Below, in pieces: positions 20,570 through 29,311 of a stretch of 64,000 nucleotides of DNA. The notes beneath the pieces are model-generated. The model did not search any database, was not told the DNA's origin, and saw only the letters and a list, made by a program, of their open reading frames with translations. Position numbers and translations under genes: made by a program. Positions within the stretch are counted from its first letter, which is position 1, and each line of letters starts with the position of its first letter. The DNA is from Charina bottae (Eukaryota; Chordata; Lepidosauria; Squamata; Charinaidae), in the NCBI GenBank assembly GCA_023362775.1, contig JALMGJ010000004.1:82889798-82953797 (forward strand). The letters are read 5' to 3'.

Positions 20570-21570
20570 TATAAATAAACATTCTCCATAGTTTGTCCTT
20601 GCACTTTATGTATAGTGAGAGCAAAGCATGACTGTATCGGGAACTGGATCCGCTGAAGAGGGATATCTTCACCTTCTGATCAATTGAGCATAATTCTTCG
20701 AATCATGACAATGTCATTTTTGAATGCACCAATGTTTATCTTTGCTACAATGAGATTCTTGTGGAGTTCTCCCACAATCATTCATGTCCCATTGCATGTT
20801 CCTCATTAAAATGATGGGAGATCCTATCTTTATTTCCAGTTTATACGGTGGCAATCCAGAGAGTTCAAGTGAATCAAGGAATTCTGTTGGAAAATGAATG
20901 GCATTAGCTTGTTTACTGATGGCACTGAAGGAGCAGTATTTTTTCATGATTCCAGGGAAGTGTCTAACGTATTGTATGTGGAATTGAATTTTCTCATCAT
21001 TTCATTGAGGGGAACCAAGATAGAGTTCTTTGAGAACAGTTCTGCGGATTTTTAAATGTTGGGTAGAACCATATCCTCAAGTAATTCCATTTCATCATTT
21101 TCATTTTTCTGAATTTTGTCTTCTCCAACATCCAGTAAGAACTCAGAATACCTTCCCTCTCACTAAATTGCATGTTTCTCTTCAACTGAAACTTGATGAA
21201 GCTTCGCCATAAGTATGATTTTTTGATGCATGAATTCTCCACATCAGCATCATTTCTGCTTTTCACAACTGGTAAAAGCTGATGGAAATCACCACACCAA
21301 ATGGTTAAAATTTCCCCAAAGGCCTCATTCTTATTGTATATATAGTGAAGACTCTGGTCTATGGTTTCAAAGATCTCCCTCCTAATCATGGAGTTCTCAT
21401 CTCAATATGTAACATTCACGCCACTTACCTGGCTGCCGGCCGACATGCTGGAGTCCGATCCGGAAGAGGAGCCAGCCCCTGGAAACAGCAGGCTTGTCGC
21501 GAACCCGGCTGAAGAAACGGAGACGCTGATTGGCAGAGGCTCAGAAGGAAGGATGCCTCCACCAATCAGC

Positions 21571-21660
21571 GCATGCCAAAGGAGAGCAGAAAGGCGGGCT
21601 GAGCAACGCTCAGCCCGATTGGCCCCTGCTCTCCCAAGGTGCAAAAAACGAAATAAAAGG
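21571..21660 (+). promoter_or_regulatory. Predicted LTR promoter elements
   Basis: ACCAATCAGC (21571-21580) is a CCAAT box, CGATTGG (21616-21622) is a reverse CCAAT motif, and AAATAAAAGG (21651-21660) is a TATA-like box. Their order and spacing suit an LTR U3 promoter reading to the right. Function is inferred. Confidence 0.5.
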
Positions 21661-22141
21661 CCGACGTGACTTACCTCAGCTGCCAGAGACAGCCGTTCTA
21701 CCTGCTCCACGCCGAAGCCTACAGACTCCGCGCCGGACCCTGTTCCCGAGCCCTGCCTTGCTGCCACCCCGGACCTTAAGCTAGAGCCCTGCCTTGCTGC
21801 TGCCCCAGACCTCGATCTAGATCCCTGCCTTGCCACCATTCCAGACCTCATTGAAGAGCCCAGCTCTGCTGCTGTGCCGGACCCTGACTCCCTGCCTTGC
21901 CTTGCTGCCGCGCCAAGCCTTGGAACCAAGCCTTACCTTGCTGCCGTGCCAAGCCTCGTGCCTGAACCTCCTCCTGTCATCGCGCCTCCATCCTGCGAGA
22001 TTCCAGTTCCAGGATGTCCTTCGGAGCCCTCCTTGTTTCCTGTGGAAGAAGCCAGCACCGGGGTAAGCACCGCCGCCTTGCCTGCTCCTCTCCCGACTGC
22101 CCGAGCCACCACTGCTCCGTTGCCCTCTGCTCTGGACCCAG

Positions 22142-22450
22142 TCGATGCCGGTCACCAGTGGGCTGCCTTTGTCGGGCCCCGGTCTACCCAGACGGCCACT
22201 AGCCCAGACCAGCAGCCAAGCCCAGCCGACACCGGTCACCAGTGGGCTGCCTTTGTCAGGCCCTGGTCTACCCAGAAGGCCACTAGCCCAGACCAGCAGC
22301 CAAGCCCAGCCGACACCAGTCACCATTAGGCTGCCTTTGTCGGGCCACGGTCTACCCAGAGGGCCACTAGCCCAGGCCAGCAGCCAAGCCCAGCTGACGC
22401 CAGACATCAGTGGGCTGCCTTTGTCGGTCCCCGGTCTACTTCCAGCCCCG
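22142..22450 (+). repeat. 84-bp tandem repeat inside the LTR, about 3.6 units
   Basis: The landmark GGGCTGCCTTTGTCGG recurs at exact 84-nt steps (units anchored at 22149, 22233, 22317 and 22401). Because 84 is a multiple of three, a 28-residue period appears in open frames on both strands. A shorter degenerate repeat (CCTTGCCTTGCTGC..., 21760-21960) precedes it. Confidence 0.9.
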
Positions 22451-22643
22451 ACAGCCAAGCTAACTCCATGCCCGCGGTCACCTTGCCTGTCACCTCCGGA
22501 TCGCCACCGGCTGCAGCATCTACCACAGCACCTGCACCCTCTATGGTCCTTCCGGTTGGGCCAGGAACGTTCTCCGAACTTGTTGTGGTACAGCCTGCAG
22601 AAGAAGAAGACAGTATAAATTGGGCTGCTTGTGTAACCGTGTA

Positions 22644-22649
22644 AATAAA
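22644..22649 (+). terminator. AATAAA polyadenylation signal of the LTR
   Basis: AATAAA lies 49 nt before the LTR end, followed by a TTAATTTCAG segment. The position suits the R/U5 border of a retrotransposon LTR. Confidence 0.5.
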
Positions 22650-22805
22650 GTTAATTTCAGTAACGCTTCCGTGTCCAGCCTTAGTCGGAACAGGACACAA
22701 TAAGCCTTTCATGTTGAAGTAAATTTGCAGTAGTGGAGTTTTTATCAATGTTACAAAGAGCATTTTCATTCACTTTGAGGGGTATCTTGAATCTTGAATG
22801 CACTG

Positions 22806-22992
22806 TTCCCTCCCTCCCTCCCTCCCTCCCCCTCCCTCCCTCCCTCCCTCCCTCCCTCCCTTCCTTCCTTCCTTCCTTCCTTCCTTCCTTCCTTCCTTCC
22901 TTCCTTCCTCACATGACCTGTTGACCATGGTGTCTCCCCTCTATTTCCACCTGGCATAATTAGGCTGATGATATATATATGTATGTATGTAT
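22806..22992 (+). repeat. CCCT and CCTT tetranucleotide tracts, GTAT repeat
   Basis: TCCC units (22808-22860) pass into TTCC units (22861-22907). After about 65 nt of mixed sequence a TATG/TATA run (22970-22994) leads into the hexamer array. The tract marks the 5' break of the Helitron. Confidence 0.95.
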
Positions 22993-23110
22993 GTCTAGGT
23001 CTAGGTCTAGGTCTAGGTCTAGGTCTAGGTCTAGGTCTAGGTCTAGGTCTAGGTCTAGGTCTAGGTCTAGGTCTAGGTCTAGGTCTAGGTCTAGGTCTAG
23101 GTCTAGGTCT
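22993..23110 (+). repeat. Hexamer array (GTCTAG)n, about 19 units
   Basis: A nearly perfect array of GTCTAG/TCTAGG. The long frames it creates (repeating Leu-Gly on plus, Arg-Pro on minus) are artefacts. The sequence is not the vertebrate telomere repeat. Confidence 0.97.
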
Positions 23111-23117
23111 GTATGGT

Positions 23118-23500
23118 GCCATCATCACCTCAGAAGAGTTTAGAATCCCTGCTGGTTTCTCCATTGACTTGTAGGAATCTGTCAGGGAATGTTTGAAATG
23201 AGGTTCATGTAACTGTGGCTGACCGCAGTGGTATGGTGGTGCTAGAGTGGTGGCAGTGCAGCAGTGCTGATCACCTCAGAAGAGTTTAAAATTCCTGCCA
23301 GCTTCCCCATTGACTTTGTCCCTGCAAGCCTCCCATAAGCAAAGACTTTCAAAGGCAATCACGATCAAGTTAATACTTCCTGCCAGTTTTCCCATTGACT
23401 TGTGGGAAGCTGTCAGGGAGCATTGAAAATGATGATTACCTGACCATGGCTGACTGCAGCAGTGCAGTGGTGCTGAAGAACCAGCAGTGCAACAGCGCTG
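23118..23500 (+). repeat. Degenerate tandem repeat, about 100-146 bp spacing
   Basis: TCACCTCAGAAGAGTTTA recurs at 23125 and 23271, and the following TTCCCCATTGACTT-like block recurs at about 23155, 23307 and 23388, with CAGTGGTGCT-type segments in between. It looks like an old satellite or minisatellite; no coding content. Confidence 0.6.
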
Positions 23501-23599
23501 AAGCAGCCACAACTTTGACAAATTTTATTCCCACAGAAGTAATGGGTCCCGACATTCTGTAAGTTAGCCTATTTGAGGTACCTTGCTTGAAAAATTGTT

Positions 23600-24561
23600 G
23601 CCCTATGATGCGCTGTTTCGCCCAATTGAAGGTTACAAACAGACAAAGAGACATGAGCTTTTAGTAGTGTGTTATGGCCCAAAAGTTCAAAAAAAACCAT
23701 CCAGGCTTGGCTACATTTTGCAAAATCCTACACCAAGTCTGACAATAGCATGTGGGAAAATGTGTTATGGTCTAATGAAACCAAGGTTGAACTTTTTGGC
23801 CATAATTCCAAACAGTATGTTTGGCGCAAAAACAACACTGCACATCACCAAAAGTGTGCCATACCCACAGTGAAGCATGGTGGTGGCAGCATTATGCTTT
23901 GGGGCTGCTTTTCTTCAGTTGGAACTGGGGCTTTTTTCAAGGTGGAGGGAATTATGAACAGTTCCAAATAGCAGTCAATTTTGGCACAAAACCTTCAAGC
24001 CTCTGCTAAAATGCTGAATATGAAGAGGAATTTCACCTTTCAACACAACAACGACCCAAAGCATACCTTCAAATCAACAAAAGAATGGCTGCACCAGAAG
24101 AAGATCAAAGTTTTGGAACGGCCCAGCCAGAACCCGGTCCTGAATCCAAGTGAAAATCTGTGGGGTGACCTGAAGAGGGCTGTGCACAGGAGATGCCCTC
24201 ACAATCTGACAGATTTGGAGCTCTTCTGCAAGGAAGAGTGGGCAAAGATTCCCAAGGCAAGATGTGCCATGCTGATAGACTCCTACCCCAAAAGACTGAA
24301 TGCTGTCATAAAATCAAAAGGTGTTTCAACGAAGTATTACTTTAAGGGTGTGCACACTTATGCAACCACACTATTCTAATTTTTTTTTATTTTTATTTTC
24401 CCCCCCTAAAATATTTCAGTTTGTTTTTCAATTGAATTGTACAGCTTGTATGTTATATTAAAGGTGGAAAAAATTCTGAAGTGATTTATCTTAGTCTGAT
24501 TTTTTTACATCTCAAAAACTTGGCATTTTAACACGGGTGTATAGACTTTTTATATCCACTG
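23600..24561 (+). mobile_element. Tc1/mariner transposon, 5'-truncated
   Basis: The right end carries the terminal repeat CAGTGGATATAAAAAGTCTA when read on the minus strand, ending at 24561 next to the TA dinucleotide (24562-24563) typical of Tc1 insertion. The left terminal repeat and the DNA-binding part of the transposase are missing. The left border is approximate, somewhere between 23580 and 23650. Confidence 0.88.
23645..24379 (+). pseudogene. Tc1 transposase catalytic domain, broken
   Basis: A DD34E transposase cuts and rejoins the transposon ends. Visible in order are [76 protein letters not shown] and the C-terminal end to TTLF. The second Asp (HNNDPKHT) and the Glu (SENLW) of the triad are kept, but the first Asp is replaced by Asn (LWSNETK instead of WSDETK). 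A frameshift lies near 23970 and the N-terminal DNA-binding helix-turn-helix domains are gone, so it is inactive. Confidence 0.9.
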
Positions 24562-24563
24562 TA

Positions 24564-26020
24564 TATTCAAGAATGAAAGTTATGAAAAATAACTGGGTTG
24601 CAACTGGCTTCCTTCTTGTTCTTTACAATGTAATATCATCCCCTTTCTGGCCAAACATTTGTGTATTGCATTTTCACATCCTGGTCAATATGGGATTCAT
24701 GTAACACAATGATGGAGTGATGCCTTAACCTTGATAAGGTTGCCTAAACTTAATTAGACATGTTTTGTGATGATTAAATAACCCAAAATACTTTTTGTGA
24801 ACCATGTTACATCCGACTTTCTACTTATTCCAATCTTCAAAAGGGGTACCACTGAATTTTTAAAAAAACATGTTAAATGCTTAAAAATGTAATTTTGGGT
24901 TTTAATAAACATTATTCTTGTTGTGAAAATGCAATTGTCATTATTTTCGAGCTTTCTCTTAATGCTCGCAGACTAAAAGAGTTTATTGTCAGAGTATGAA
25001 GAAATACTGTATATTTCAAGGTTTAAAAAGAAGTTTGTTATAGTTTACAGGAAGGAGCAAATAGGGCATCTGGCAAGCAGTGCATATCTTATGTGTTTCC
25101 ATTTTCAATGAGATGATAGTTATTCACCACCAGCTGTTTGTATTGCAGCAATAACCATGGACCAATTGACCAGGGATTATTGCATCCTCCTTACTTAAGG
25201 TGAAGTGTTTTCATATTCTATCACTAACAGTGATGAAGGGCCATGTGGGGAACTGTAGCAAGTGTTGCATAATCAAATAGTTTCCCAACTAGTGCTACCT
25301 TTTTAATTGACCTATATATTGTACCAGTCTAAAACTAGTCAGGGATATGACTTAGATGCTCCAACAATGATTTCCTTTTGAAACATATTGATCCTTTAAA
25401 TTAATTTGACATGCAGAAATATGATGGCTTTTAACTGGGCTTACAGTATGGGCCATAGAAGGTTGAAAAAAGGGAAAAAATAATATGCATCTGACTTGTC
25501 ACATATGCTTTAGATGGGATGGATTACTGGTGAACTATTTTTTAAATATCCAGGCAAAAATGTCTGCATTCCATGTCAATGTGGGCATATTTACCCAGAT
25601 AACATTTTATATTTAACTGTCTGGGTGATTTCAAAAGGATTTAATTCTTTTAAAGACACGTTCTCTGTTTACCATTAGTTCTCCTCTAAAAATCAGCAAG
25701 AATAGTTTTTACTGATTTATAGATTTCCAGTGCCAACTTGAAACACTTAATTTAAACCAAAATGTTCTTCAGAAATCAACAGTTCAGAACAACTTCAGTT
25801 TTATTTTAGAAATTCCAGTTTAATAGTTTTGTACATTTGGCCAACTTTGATATGTAAAAATGAAGGTCTTGAAAGCTTTGGACATGAGATATGGAAGACT
25901 ATGGCCTTGATCCCACAACATGCAAAACTGGGCCAATGGGAAAACATTGTGTTATGGAATACCAAAGAAGCATCAACTGATCTGGTGAACTATTCACAGA
26001 GTATTAACTTAAAAGCTATA
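24564..26020. other. AT-rich DNA, no supported gene
   Basis: No coding signature or repeat family recognised. The 71-codon frame at 25829-26044 looks random. Confidence 0.5.
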
Positions 26021-26021
26021 G

Positions 26022-26160
26022 AGTTATTGTTCAGTCACTTTTGACTCTTCAAGGACATCATTTGGTCAGGATTGTCTGTCAGATTCTTCTTGTCTCATCA
26101 GTGACGGTATCTAGTCACCTTGACTTCTCTTGGTCTTCTTTCAATTTCCTTCACATGACT
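26022..26160 (-). mobile_element. Probable BovB (or BovB-tailed SINE) 3' end
   Basis: On the plus strand TTGTTCAGTCACTTTTGACT CTTCAAGGAC followed by GTCAGATTCTTCTTGTCTC and GGTCTTCTTTCAATTTCC resembles the reverse complement of the BovB 3' end (GAGTCGGACACGACTGAAC) and its 3' untranslated region. Divergence is high, so this is tentative. Confidence 0.45.
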
Positions 26161-26993
26161 AAGAAAGAAGGAGGAAGGGAGCTTAATAAAGGAGCAGTTG
26201 ATAGCATTCATAACAGGACCCCATTGGAGGATTTTTTCTGATTTTTTCTTCTTCACAGATCTTCACAGATCAGGTCATTTTTGAATTTCTTCTTTCTTCC
26301 TTCCCTCATACCAAATGTGGTCCTGTTGTGTTCTACTGAGTTGGAAAGAGTAAAAGTGTTTCAGAACATGTGGGAGCATAAACACAGAATCTTCCTGAAA
26401 TTCCGAAGCACCTGTTTCGAATCAAGTTTGAAGCACTGCACAGTGCTAAGAAACAGAACATAACTCTTATAGATAAAGTTCAAGGGCAATTTAGAGTACC
26501 TAGTCTATTGAATTACAATTGTATTATATGTGGGAGTGGCACATGGATTGTTTTAGTTTAATAACCTGTATTCCTGATTGCTCAGTTTTGTGTGCAGCAC
26601 AAAAGTTGGATAGATATAGGGCACTATACCAATATGCACTGTGAGTTTCTGAAAACAAAACAAAACACACAAACAATCTGAAAAGCAAGTCTCCCTGAAT
26701 GTATCCTGTATACCTAGGCATATTCAAGGCATATTCAATGTTGATATAACATAATGGTAAAGGATACATGCACACCCACACACAGAGACTAGATTGAAGC
26801 CAAATACTTTAAGTATATTGGCTTACACTTTTAAGTCTTTTACTTCATCCATGACTGTAAAAATGTACATGAAAATGTGCCTGAAACCAAGTAAATCTCA
26901 TATTTCCATATTCTATTTAGAAATTCATTAAAATGTTACAATATGCAAAGAAAGTAATATATATTTTTCAAGCTGTAGGCTCATAATATGAAG

Positions 26994-26995
<2 letters not shown>
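26161..26995. other. No recognisable gene
   Basis: AT-rich sequence; nothing codes convincingly and no element ends are seen. Confidence 0.5.
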
Positions 26996-26998
<3 letters not shown>

Positions 26999-27048
<50 letters not shown>

Positions 27049-27055
27049 TATATAT

Positions 27056-27102
<47 letters not shown>
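26999..27102 (+). repeat. TA / CATA / CA microsatellite
   Basis: TA units (27000-27038) pass through CATA units into CA units (27071-27102). Confidence 0.95.
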
Positions 27103-27103
<1 letters not shown>

Positions 27104-28582
27104 CTTTCGTCCAACTTTAATAACCAGTTCAGCTAAGGGAACGATTTCACTAAAAGCATGCTGATAATACAAGTCCCTATGGGTGCTTGGGAGTTACAGA
27201 TTTTTCTTATTAGTGTGGTGGTAAATATTTAGCCAAAATACACATTGCAGTGAGTTGTACAACTATTTCTTTATTCACAATGACAGAAGCAGAGATAGAA
27301 AATTGCAGCATAGCTATCTATCCGTAAGAAAAATTACTAGCCATAATATCAAACAGACATCATTCAAAGATGAATTCAAGCTAATAAAGCTTCATACCAA
27401 CATTATTCAATGCAAAAAGAAAATCTGATTAGATTAATGTGGCAGTTAAGAGTCACTACAGATCAGGAAATAAACTGGATTTCCCCTTGCTTTACTAACT
27501 CCTTTAAATATTCTTTATACTTTGATATGAATTTGTAATAACAATAATTTTATTAAATGCAAATTTAATGTAAAAATGAGATTCGCGTGAAAGTATCCAC
27601 GTTTTTCCTCTTCTGTTCCAGTAATAACCTATATTGTTGAATATGATAAAAGCAAAACAGTAAAGCAATAGGAAAAGACTTATACTAACAATTTAGTGAT
27701 TATTCTAAATTTCTAATTTTACATATACTTTTAAATGTTAACTATGGATATTATAGTTTCCATATGAAACCATTTCAGGTGTGCAGCACTGTCTGTAATT
27801 ATGTAATTGTGTTAGAGGGTGTATATATGATTTATACGGCTTCTCAATTGACATGGAACTCAGGATGGCTAATAATCAGTGAAATAACAATAATAATTCA
27901 TATTTAAACTTGATCTATTAAACTAGATCTATATACTTGATCAATTGAAACAGCTCTATATGCTCCCATTCTGGGAGTCTGGTTTGATTGGTGACAATTT
28001 AAAAGTACAGTAGTTCTTCTGGGGAAAAAAGGAGACCCAATAATAATTAAAATAGAACTATAGATGGATATACCATTTTTGATTTCCTGACTAGTAAAGT
28101 TGAGTTTTGATTGCAGTACTACAGACTACAGATGGGTATTCACATGACCGAATGAGATATCTACTTATAAAATTAGACATTATACTAAGGCACCCTAGAA
28201 GTATTTATAGAACCAAAATTAAATTCATTACTTAAAAAAAAAAATTGCTTATAAAATTAACAACCTTTCAATATTTCATGTGAGAACTGAATATTAATAT
28301 TCTGAAGAATGTTAATCTTCAAATACAGTGATTTTGTGAAATGTGAGACATTTCTATTTCTGCATTTTTTTGTGCCTATAATATAATGAAATAATATACA
28401 ATGGAGTGCTGGAAAGGTTACAGCCCCTGAATTATATACTCTGAGCTTATAAATAGGAGGTTTAAAATTGAGTTAACAATTCCATGTATATTGTTCCATT
28501 CTGAAGTACACAAATAACCTTTTGCTTCTGCCCAGTGCCATTTCACTTTTTACAAATTATTTGGCACTTCATGTATCTTAAA
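27103..28582. other. AT-rich DNA, no supported gene
   Basis: Many stops on all frames; no recognisable element. Confidence 0.5.
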
Positions 28583-28848
28583 GAGAGCCAGTTTGGTCTA
28601 GTGGTTAAGTCAATGGGCTAGAAACCAGGAGACTGAGAGTTCTAGTCCCGCCTTAGGCACGAAAGCTGGCTTGGTGACCTTGGGCCAGTCACTCTCTCTC
28701 AGCCCAACTCACCTCACAGGGTTGTTGTGGAGAAAATAGGAGGAGGAAGGAGTAATAGGTTTGTTCGCCACCTTGAGTTACTTATAAAAACAATAAAGGC
28801 GGGATAGAAAACAAAGAAACAAATAAAGCAAGCAAACAAATAAAGGAT
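28583..28848 (+). mobile_element. MIR-like CORE-SINE, copy 3
   Basis: Full head, core (GGTGACCTTGGGCCAGTCAC) and tail (CACCTTGAGTTACTTATAAA, AATAAAGGCGGGATAG), ending in an AAAC/AAAT-rich tract. Same family as at 18.9, 20.3 and 58.0 kb. Possible short flanking repeats (ATCTTAA / ATCTAAG) are imperfect. Confidence 0.9.
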
Positions 28849-29156
28849 CTAAGAATTATTATTTTCCCATTGTACAGAAGTAAATCAGAGTTTGTTTCAA
28901 CTATTGATAAACACATTCATTTTGTTGTAGAAAGGATAATACTTTTTAAAAATAGAAATAATATAATGATATCTAACTATGTGCCTTTCCAGCCAGCTGC
29001 TATTTATAAGAATAAAAAGAGGGGGGGGGAGAGAATTTCTCACTGCTGTTGCGTGGGTCATGGTGAAGAGGTGAAAGGACTGAATGATGGGCTCATTATT
29101 CCAATGGAAGTGAATGCTTGCAGTTTAGGACTGACCTGTTGGGTTTTTGTTGCTGT
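28849..29156. other. No recognisable gene
   Basis: A 96-codon plus-strand frame (28870-29160) is open but has no recognisable domain and runs into the inverted repeat that follows; most likely chance. A G8 run lies at about 29021-29028. Confidence 0.4.
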
Positions 29157-29311
29157 CTGAGCTTGATTGTTTTCTTGCAGACTTTTCATTACAAGGCTAG
29201 GTAGCACCATCAGTGTGATGGAGAGTGGGGTTTGTTCTCTCTCACAGTGATGATGCTACCTAGCTGGCTAGCCTGGTAATGAAACATTTGCAAGAAAACA
29301 ACCAAACTCAG
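29157..29311. mobile_element. Inverted pair of Penelope-like ends (foldback)
   Basis: Two copies of one sequence lie head to head, separated by about 25 nt. The right copy reads CAGTGATGATGCTACCTAGC, then TGGTAATGAAACATTTGCAA and GAAAACAACCAAACTCAG; the left arm is its reverse complement with several differences. From memory, this resembles the ends of Penelope-like retroelements, which can carry hammerhead ribozymes; a TGATGA ... TACC/GGTA stem ... GAAA arrangement is visible. The inverted repeat is seen directly; family and ribozyme are inference. Confidence 0.5.

Larger units (their letters stand above)
21408..22697 (+). mobile_element. Solo LTR (Ty3/gypsy-like), 1290 bp, with CAATA duplication
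   Basis: The element starts TGTAACATTC and ends CGGAACAGGACA (TGT...ACA). The 5-bp flanks CAATA at 21403-21407 and CAATA at 22698-22702 are identical, as expected for integrase-mediated insertion. It contains CCAAT-like boxes, a TATA-like box and an AATAAA signal in the same orientation, and no internal protein domains, so it is a solo LTR left by LTR-LTR recombination. It interrupts a minus-strand Helitron helicase. It is much richer in GC than its surroundings and holds tandem repeats that create long open frames on both strands; these are not genes. The superfamily is inferred only from the 5-bp duplication. Confidence 0.8.
20578..22800 (-). pseudogene. Helitron PIF1-like helicase, degraded
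   Basis: In a living Helitron this is the C-terminal helicase of the Rep-Helicase protein that unwinds DNA during rolling-circle transposition. Visible blocks on the minus strand are FKIPLKVNENALCNI and LLQHERLI (22800-22703), SMIRREIFETIDQSL, ILTIWCGDFHQLLPVV (the GDFRQxLPVV helicase motif, about 21300-21260), IHFPTEFLDSL, SGLPPYKLEIKIGSPIILMR (about 20860-20800), and IQFPIQSCFALTIHKVQGQT (about 20660-20595, the late helicase motif). Beyond the SINE a broken HGHRYVALS box is visible near 20310-20280. The Walker A region is not found, probably lost with the 5' end. Stops, frameshifts and the nested SINE and LTR make it a pseudogene. Confidence 0.85.
20029..22805 (-). mobile_element. Helitron 3' part with helicase remnant and terminal hairpin
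   Basis: Minus-strand pieces of a PIF1-type Helitron helicase run in order from FKIPLKVNENALCNI (about 22795-22750) to the C-terminal motifs near 20590. On the minus strand the element ends in a hairpin (TGACCCAATGGGTCA, about 20046-20060) followed about 10 nt later by CTAG at 20029-20032, with T as the next base, as expected for a Helitron 3' terminus and A/T insertion site. The 5' side is lost at a (CCCT/CCTT)n tract at 22806. Two later insertions split it: a CORE-SINE (20325-20569) and a solo LTR (21408-22697). Confidence 0.85.

Noticed and set aside
21402..22458. Long minus-strand open frames (175 and 213 codons) and the opposing plus-strand ones
   Set aside because: They lie within the solo LTR; their 28-residue periodicity comes from the 84-bp DNA repeat, both strands are open at once, and no domain is recognisable.
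22993..23110. Interstitial telomere repeat
   Set aside because: The unit is GTCTAG, not TTAGGG; no permutation on either strand gives the vertebrate telomere motif.
22766..23174. Arg-Pro and Leu-Gly repeat proteins
   Set aside because: Direct translations of the (GTCTAG)n and CCCT/CCTT tracts.
28870..29160. 96-codon plus-strand gene
   Set aside because: No recognisable domain, unusual composition from AT-rich sequence, and it runs into the inverted repeat element.
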